Origin: Chloranthus sessilifolius
Lineage: Eukaryota > Streptophyta > Magnoliopsida > Chloranthales > Chloranthaceae
Length of the DNA: 64,000 nucleotides
Assembly: GCA_021018995.1 (NCBI GenBank)
Contig: CM037588.1
Location: forward strand, 148,261,725-148,325,724
Direction: 5' to 3'
This document shows positions 57,627-64,000 of this stretch, one piece after another. Every line of letters begins with the position of its first letter. Position 1 is the first letter of the stretch. A program made the translations under genes and the position numbers. Below the pieces are notes generated by a model. It searched no databases, had not been told where the DNA came from, and was given only the letters and a program-made list of their open reading frames with translations.

Positions 57627-60117
57627 TTTCTCACATAAAATAACAAAGATATATGTTTTGAAAAGACAATACGCACTCCCAAAAAGTGTTGCGACCTCTG
57701 TTCGCTCCGCTCGAGTAGTCGTGCCAAGTAAACTTTGCGATCAATTGGTTCGCCCAAAGACCTCGAACCCTTCTACAAGCAAGGACACCCGCGACCGGTT
57801 AAATGAGGCGGTCTATGTCTTATGTGATTGGACGCACACGCGTGTTCTAATGCGGTAAAATGTTAATATTTCATCGGCAATGCAGCTGTGCTATATCAAT
57901 GTCTTAAGTCTAAGGTTCGACTTGGATTTTTGGATCCTACTTTAAAGTAGGAGTAACGGTGACAATCTCAGTCAAACAGTTAATGTTTCAATCGGATTGA
58001 TTCCACCGCTAAATCTTCACGTTGATCGCTCTATTTTTTATTTCAGGTGAACTTGAGTGCCTTGAACTTCAAGTTCGTCATGTGATATTTTTGGAGGTGT
58101 AGACTCTTGGTCTACACTGTCCGGGTGAGCGCTCTACGGGGTTTGAGGTCCGGATAGCTTTGTCTTCGAAAAGATCCATTGTTGGATTGATTTCAACCTG
58201 TCAGATACAAAATTATGTGACACAACTATGTGTAAATATGCATGCAGGAGGGCCGATTTTAGGGCGTAGGCTTAAAACCTGCATAGTATCCCTGTAAAGT
58301 GTATGCCATGCGTCTGAGTATCCGTTGGATGATCGTTTGTTCCCGTAAATTATACCCGGACGAGATCTGGGTCGGGACTTCCATTGCCTTGTTATTAATG
58401 AGTGCATGTTTATGCATAGTTGTTCGTTTGTAAATTCATAGATAGCGGAGGCCAAGATTTAGTGTCTCCTTCTGTGGACACTTGATTTTGTCCCGATCCT
58501 TTCGATATCACATGAGACTTGAGTACGTTGGCTTCGGTTTTATCGCAAACTAGGACACTTGATTCTGTCCCGATCCTTTTGATATCACATGGGACTTGAG
58601 TACGTTGGCTTCGGTTTTGTCGCAAACTATTTCGGGGGCACAGGCTCTTGGTATGCTCTGTCTGGGTGTGGGCTCCCTGGGGTTCAAGGTCCGGATAGTT
58701 CTTGTCTTGAAAAAAATGAAAAAAGTAATCATTAGAAAAAGAAAAAAAAAAGAAAAAAAAAAGAAGAAGAAACTTGTGTTTTCATGCCACGCATAGCTAC
58801 GCACATGCGTATTTCAAAGCGGTAAAATGTCAATATTTTATCAGCAACGCAGCTATGCTATATCAATGTCCTAAGTCTAAGGTTCACCTTGGATCGTTGG
58901 ATCCTACTTCAAAGTAGGAGCAACAATGTCAATCTCGATCAAACGGTCAATGTTTTGATCAGGTCGACTCCACTGCTAAATCTTTGCGATGAGCGCTCTG
59001 TCTTTGGATTCATAGGAACGTGAGCGTCTAACTTGAGATTCATCACCAGCTATTTCGGAGGTTTGGACTCTTGGCCTGTACTGTCCGGGCGTGCGCCCTA
59101 CGGGGATTTGAGGTTCGGGTAACTTCGTTATGAAAAAGATCAATTGTTGGTTGAAACCAACCTGTTGAAAATGAAACTACATGTCAACCAAACTATGTAT
59201 AAACATGCATGCAGGAGGGTTCATTTTCCTTTATTTTTGTAAGCTTAAAACCTGTATTGGCACGGTATCCTTATAAAGTATATGCCTTGCGTTTGGGTAT
59301 CTGTAAGATGGTCGTTTGTCCTCGTAAATTATACTCGGATGAGATTTGGGTCAAGACTTCCATCGCCTTTATTGCTTATCACCCCTAATGAGAGCATATT
59401 TATGTATAGTTAATTAATTTGTAAGATCATTGTTGGCAGAGGCCAGGATTGGATGCCCCCCGGGGGGCACCTAATTTTTGGTCGGATCTACTATGTGTCA
59501 TTTAAGGTTAGATACTCTGGGTCATGATGATCCAGGGCATGTTGGAAAAAATGACACGTACTCCCAAAAAGTGTTGTGATATCTATTCGCTCCACTCGAG
59601 TCATGCTAAATAAGTTTCGAGATCAATGGATTCGCCTAAAGACCTTGAACCCTGCTTCAAGCAAGGCACCCGTGACCAGTCAGATGAGACGGTCAATGCC
59701 TCACCTGATTGGACACAAACTGTGGAGCCTTGCGTACTTGTGTTGCGCCTATCTTTGAATGTGGGTCGATCACCCTCCTTACTTACAAAGCTGTTATATT
59801 CAGAATGAATCTTGAATATTAAAATCCTCCAAAATATCTTGAGAAGCGATCATTTTTCATAGCTATTGTGCTTTCGCGACTCATTTTCTACCTCGATTAT
59901 GCCCAGTAATGTCGGTAAGCGCTTGGGAACCGATTGCCTTGAGAAATGATCATTTTTTCTCGACATACAGGGCTTTCGTTTTCTCACCATGATACTCATC
60001 TGATGTTAGAAGTTCGTTCTGAATATAGCAGACCCGTTAGTAATGCCTTAGGCGTCTTCGGATGTCTCTTGTTTTTGGCATTCGATGATTAGTAATCGAA
60101 TACCAAAGAGGGACATC
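57627..60117 (+). repeat. Ogre 3' region: partial, diverged repeat units and PPT
   Basis: 57830-58470 and 58785-59460 are shorter relatives of the middle part of the 3.4-kb unit: GCACATGCGT, AAAATGT(C/T)AATATTT, the TCCTACTTTAAAGTAGGA palindrome or a one-base variant, then GCTTAAAACCTG. A separate 185-bp block (CTCCCAAAAAGTGTTG onward) occurs at 57670 and 59560, so the higher-order period is about 1.9 kb. The region ends CCAAAGAGGGACATC, a polypurine tract directly before LTR c. Confidence 0.8.
58476..58629. repeat. 77-bp tandem duplication
   Basis: GGACACTTGATT(T/C)TGTCC starts both 58476-58552 and 58553-58629. Differences are few. Confidence 0.9.
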
Positions 60118-61704
60118 TGTAGACACCCAAATTTGGCCCATGGCCCGACCGAAATACATTTCGAGAGAGGTGCATCTCCGAGGTTTTGATGGCATGTATG
60201 GAACCCATAGAAACCCTTCCAAGACCTTAGGAGCCATCCCAAAACCTTAGGAATCACCCTCTATCCCTTAAGAATCTTTTCGAACCCTTAGAAACCAATC
60301 CCGACCCTTAGAACCAATCCGAGACCTAAACCTAGCTTTCCCGTGCAATGGATGAAGGGTGGTGCATCGGGACTAGCTATGACTTTCTACTGTAATCGAA
60401 TCTCATACCATTGAAAAGTAGAAGTCTTCAGCTTTCCAACAAGCCAAGAATCACTCCAATCGGTATTGTGTATAAAAAGATATCACATCCCAAACTCGCA
60501 GGGCAGAATGGTAATTTCATCTGGCCCCCCTTAGGGATTTGGAGCACTAATAGTTGCGCCAGCTATAGGTGAACTTAGGCATGAATCGATAGTTGCACCA
60601 CTATATAGGTGGGTCTCGGCAGCCAACCTCCCAGCCTTGTTTCAACCTTTGTTTTACTATGCATATGCTTGGCGCAACTAATAGTTGCGCCAAGTATATG
60701 AACAGTAACTGTGCATTTTTGCCTCGAAAATTAAGATTAGGATTTGACTTGTTAACCATCTTGACCTTTGTGATAGGTTTTGCTAGTTCTGTTGTACCCA
60801 TTTACTATATATGTGCAACCCCTTAAGTGGTTTAAAGCCTCACTTTATCATCCACCATTGGAGCATCTTCTCATATTTTTCAAAGCTCCAAAAATCCTAA
60901 GAGACCTTAGATGACCCATTACCTAATTGCTAATCCCAATTAGCCTCTAAGCACCCTTCTAACCTCTCTTTTTACTATTAATAGAGAGGCACCCTCCCTT
61001 CCAAATGGCTTAAAAAAATTTACAATTAAGAGATTAAGGAATTCCTTCTCTCTCTCTCCTCTAGTGTACCATTCTCATACAAATTTTAGAATTCAAAAAA
61101 CTCCTTTAGACCTTAGCATTCCACTAAAAATCTCTAGGTTAGGTGTATGTTACCCCCTAGCCTTCCCTCTCTACCTCTTAGCTATCAAGCCTTAGGAGTT
61201 AGAATTTCATTCCATACCATACAAGCCTTCAAAAGCTCACCGAAGCAAGCCAATGCAAGGCTTCACAGCGGTGCAACAAGGGCCCGAGAGCTCCGGCTCT
61301 CCCCTCTATTCTTTTACCTTCTCGGTTACTCCCCCATCCTCCTATTTGTGCCGTTATGCTATCGAATTTTTGTAGGAACGGAGGGGCACAAATAGGATTT
61401 TAAAACTCATTTAGATAAGAGGAAGCTTTTTTCATTTCTTTTATATTATTTTTATTTTAGCCATTAGTAGAGACCGCACTAAGCGAGTTGATTGGGTGCC
61501 TAACACCTTCCCAATCGATAACCGAAGTCCCTACCCAAGAGCCTTTGGCGTAGACTGGATTCAGAGTTATATTTTTAACACTTTGGTGTTTATAAATATG
61601 ATCTAGGTTTCCCGCGACACCAAAAGCTCCGAGTGGTGACTCTATATTTTTCACAAGCAAGCGCATCATAGCGACGGGATCTACAAAAATCCCACGGTTG
61701 CACA
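60118..61704 (+). mobile_element. Ogre 3' LTR (copy c)
   Basis: 1587 bp, TGTAGACACCC to GGTTGCACA, after a PPT. Followed by CGCTT (61705-61709), which equals the five bases left of LTR a. It contains a perfect TGGCGCAACTA site at 60670-60692, extended by two more paired bases on each side, and the conserved module at 60403-60486. It lacks the 1010-bp insertion present in LTR a. Confidence 0.92.
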
Positions 61705-62220
61705 CGCTTAAATCGATTTAATTCTAATTTTGATGATTCTAATGGCTTTGTAGGAATTAGGATTAGAATTAATAGGATATCCACCTTCGGATTAGGACTT
61801 GTAGTCTAATATTATTGGTTTCGTGCAATGGTGGTTACAGAATAGGTTGCTAGAGATTAGATGGATCATATCGTCCCGACTGGTCCATGACTATGTATAG
61901 GATCTGATACTTATTCCTACCTTAGCTTGTAGAGAAGAGAAGGTCTATTACCCAGAATTCGGATTATATTAGGAATATAATACGAATTAAATACAAATTT
62001 GAAATTAAAAAGGGATCACATGTTGTTTTGTCACTATTTTCTAAATCAGAATTTACTTGTTCTCTTAGATAGATTAATTAGAATTTTCCTTTTACAAACC
62101 CTTATTTTTGTCCAAGCTTTAGTTTAGAATAAATGACTAGTCCCTGTGGTTCAATACCCTTGTGCTCACCCTAGTACCTCGAACTTGTGCACTTGCAAGG
62201 TTTCACATTATAAACGATCA
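61705..62220 (+). mobile_element. Element Y 3' LTR, right part, copy 2
   Basis: Nearly identical to 32902-33416. Ends TAAACGATCA, followed by CCCCC (62221-62225). This is the natural right flank of the Ogre insertion. Confidence 0.88.
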
Positions 62221-63979
62221 CCCCCATTGAAAAATGCTTAAATTACACTCCGTCCCCTATGTTTCACCAATTTATATTGCAACCCTTGCTTTTATGTTTC
62301 CCCTGCCTATAACCCCCTACAATGACAAATTTCGCTTCTGTTTCAATTTAAACTTTAGCTAAGGTTAAAATATATGAAATACCTTAACTACCCCTACATT
62401 TCATGTCCATAATGGGTCTTTATTTTCAACTAAATATTTTTCCCTTTCATGTGCTTAAACTGCTGACTTATTTGAATCAGGCGATGGAAATTATTTTTGG
62501 GTCCAATCTTCAATATAATGGATCTTGAGATCATGTGCCTATTATCAGACGGTCAGATTTTCATTCACATGGGACACATTTCGAAAAGTGATCCAAGAAA
62601 CACACTTGATGTATCCTTATGATTAGGTTCACTTTTTGGGTTGTTGTCATGTGGAATCAAAATTGGACTGCCCAATGGTATGTTTCTGATCTCAAGACTC
62701 CTTAAGTTGATGATGGTGCTGAAAAATGATATCCATGGTCTGAATCAAAGCAGTCAACGATACAAGCATGTGAAACCCAAATTGGAAATGAAGAATTTGT
62801 AGTTGTAAGTAACGGTAAAACCCACTTATTCATCTAATTCCCCCAAAACCAACCTCGTCTTCTTCATATGACCATTTTCATGACCGATCTATAAAAACCA
62901 ACTTCACCTTCTTCAAATGACCATTGACTAATCCACAAAAACCCATTTCGTCTTTTTCATACAACTCTTTCTATATATGATTGATCCACCAAAACCCCTT
63001 CGCCTTCTTCATACAAGCTTTTTAATGGCCCAACCACAAAAACCCACTTCGTCTTCTTCATAGTTCATACAACCCTTTCCATGACCGATCCACAAGCAAC
63101 GACATGGGATTAAGATCCTAAAGCAGCGGTCGATCCACAAGCCATATGCGATAATGAAAAGGATATAATAAGCACCCATTAAAAGGGACGAGATAATAGT
63201 GAACCCCAATAGAACCCACTACAATCTCACTAGTAAGAAGATAACAGTCAACCCCATTAGAACCCACTGCAATCTCTAAAATACTTGAGGTCTTTGCAAC
63301 ATAGTGAACCCCCATTAAACAATATCTTCACCGTGATCATGATTGTTTGTCTGGTCATAGGCAAGAACACAATATTGTTGGTTTGGTGGTTTTGATTTTC
63401 TATACAACCATTTATAATACTCTTGATGTGTTGATGGGCAAGAATACAATGATTAGAGAGGGTACAGATTTGAAGGGTTAGTGAGTTGCCACTACAAAAA
63501 AATAAGATTATTAGGGGCAGTTTTTTGAGCAAAAAAATGTCGCTATTAACAAAAAAAAATATTAAGACTATTAGCCATATGGATATTAACGATAATTTTT
63601 TTGTTAATAGCGGCAGCTTATGATTGGTATTAATAGTCTTATTTTTTGTAGTATGCTAATAGAGTCGAAAGGTCATAGAGGTTGAAGATGACGGTTGAAG
63701 AGAAAAGGTCATAGAGGTTGATGATGACTTTTGAAGACGATGGTTGTGGAAGAGTAATGGTAAAAAAGTATAAAATTAACAGTAAAAAGGTCATTTTTCT
63801 TAAATAATTAATGATTGAGTAACAATCAACAATTGCCACATAAGGATCTAATCAATGTAAGGGGTTATGCGTACAGGAAAGACAAAAGTAAATAGGTGAA
63901 ACACGGGGGGAGTGCAAATGGGTGAAACACGGGGGAGTGCAAATGCGACACAACTCAGGAGGGTATATGCAAAACTCCC
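62221..63979. mobile_element. Element X, interior and right end, copy 2
   Basis: Continues from Y's right border to GGGTATATGCAAAACTCCC, the inverse of the left end at 20893. The terminal ~90 bases on the two sides are inverted relatives (TGTTTCACC, then a TTTCCCCTG or TTTCCTGTA word, then ATAACCCC). No transposase is visible. The target duplication is not convincing (AAT on the left, AAA on the right), so the exact ends and class remain open; a Mutator-like or other long-TIR non-autonomous element is most likely. A CACTA MITE lies inside. Confidence 0.65.
63490..63653. mobile_element. CACTA-type MITE 3
   Basis: 164 bp. CACTACAAAAAA at the left and TTTTTTGTAGTA at the right (last base changed), flanked by TGC on both sides (63487-63489 and 63654-63656). 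The interior has GGGGCAGTTTTTT, TTAATAGCGGCAGC and TAATAGTCTTA words as in MITEs 1 and 2. Confidence 0.9.
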
Positions 63980-64000
63980 AAAGAAAAGCCCTATCTGTTT

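Noticed and set aside
20893-63979. Firm classification of element X as Mutator
   Set aside because: Inverted ends are clear but no 9-bp target duplication or transposase is seen, so the class is left open.

Overview
The window is plant nuclear DNA, most likely from a dicot, and it is built almost entirely of transposable elements nested in one another. I found no host protein gene, tRNA gene or CRISPR array that I could support. The plant assignment rests on the element families seen together: an Ogre/Tat-type giant Ty3/gypsy element, an Athila-like element, chromovirus LTRs, CACTA and hAT MITEs, a 5S-like relic, and an interstitial run of the plant telomere word TTTAGGG. The species cannot be named from the sequence alone.

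Layout. 1-3195 is the 3' end of a chromovirus: the integrase C-terminus with its chromodomain-like tail, a polypurine tract and the 3' LTR. 3196 to about 4690 is a broken minus-strand Copia-like relic cut by two CACTA-type MITEs. 5201-8616 is a solo LTR with a perfect GAATC target duplication. 8617-20892 is a patchwork of MITEs, two long-TIR foldback elements (11026-12021 and 15919-17250), a tandemly duplicated 1.3-1.7 kb segment (about 12808-15905) carrying a hAT MITE, a 5S rRNA-like relic, microsatellites and Copia-like scraps.

20893-63979 is one nested structure. A TIR-bounded element X (left end 20893, right end about 63979) holds an Athila-like, pol-less LTR element Y (5' LTR from 20914, 3' LTR from 29136; target duplication CCCCC). 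Y's 3' LTR holds an Ogre-type giant element (target duplication CGCTT). Ogre has its tRNA-Arg-type primer site at 34818, gag, protease, G-patch, RT, RNase H, archaeal-type RNase H and integrase between 36137 and 47273, then a 12.8 kb 3' untranslated region made of three 3.4 kb tandem units plus partial units, a PPT and the 3' LTR at 60118-61704. A chromovirus solo LTR (41937-44373) sits inside the Ogre RT, and another Athila-like solo LTR (24972-26740) sits inside Y. The stretch 32902-34514 (half of Y's LTR plus part of X) is repeated nearly exactly at 61705-63318. It joins abruptly to the tail of an Ogre LTR at 34514/34515, which points to a large tandem duplication followed by LTR-LTR recombination.

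The coding remnants describe a once complete gag-pol polyprotein, but every domain now carries stops, frameshifts or lost catalytic residues. Nothing here looks able to transpose on its own. The most unusual signal is non-coding: every LTR family in the window carries its own set of short, strongly palindromic words (for example CGCTCGAGCG, CGTTCGAACG, GACCGGTC, AATCGATT and the TGGCGCAACTA inverted half-site). In four of the five LTR families these lie close to a shared sequence module.
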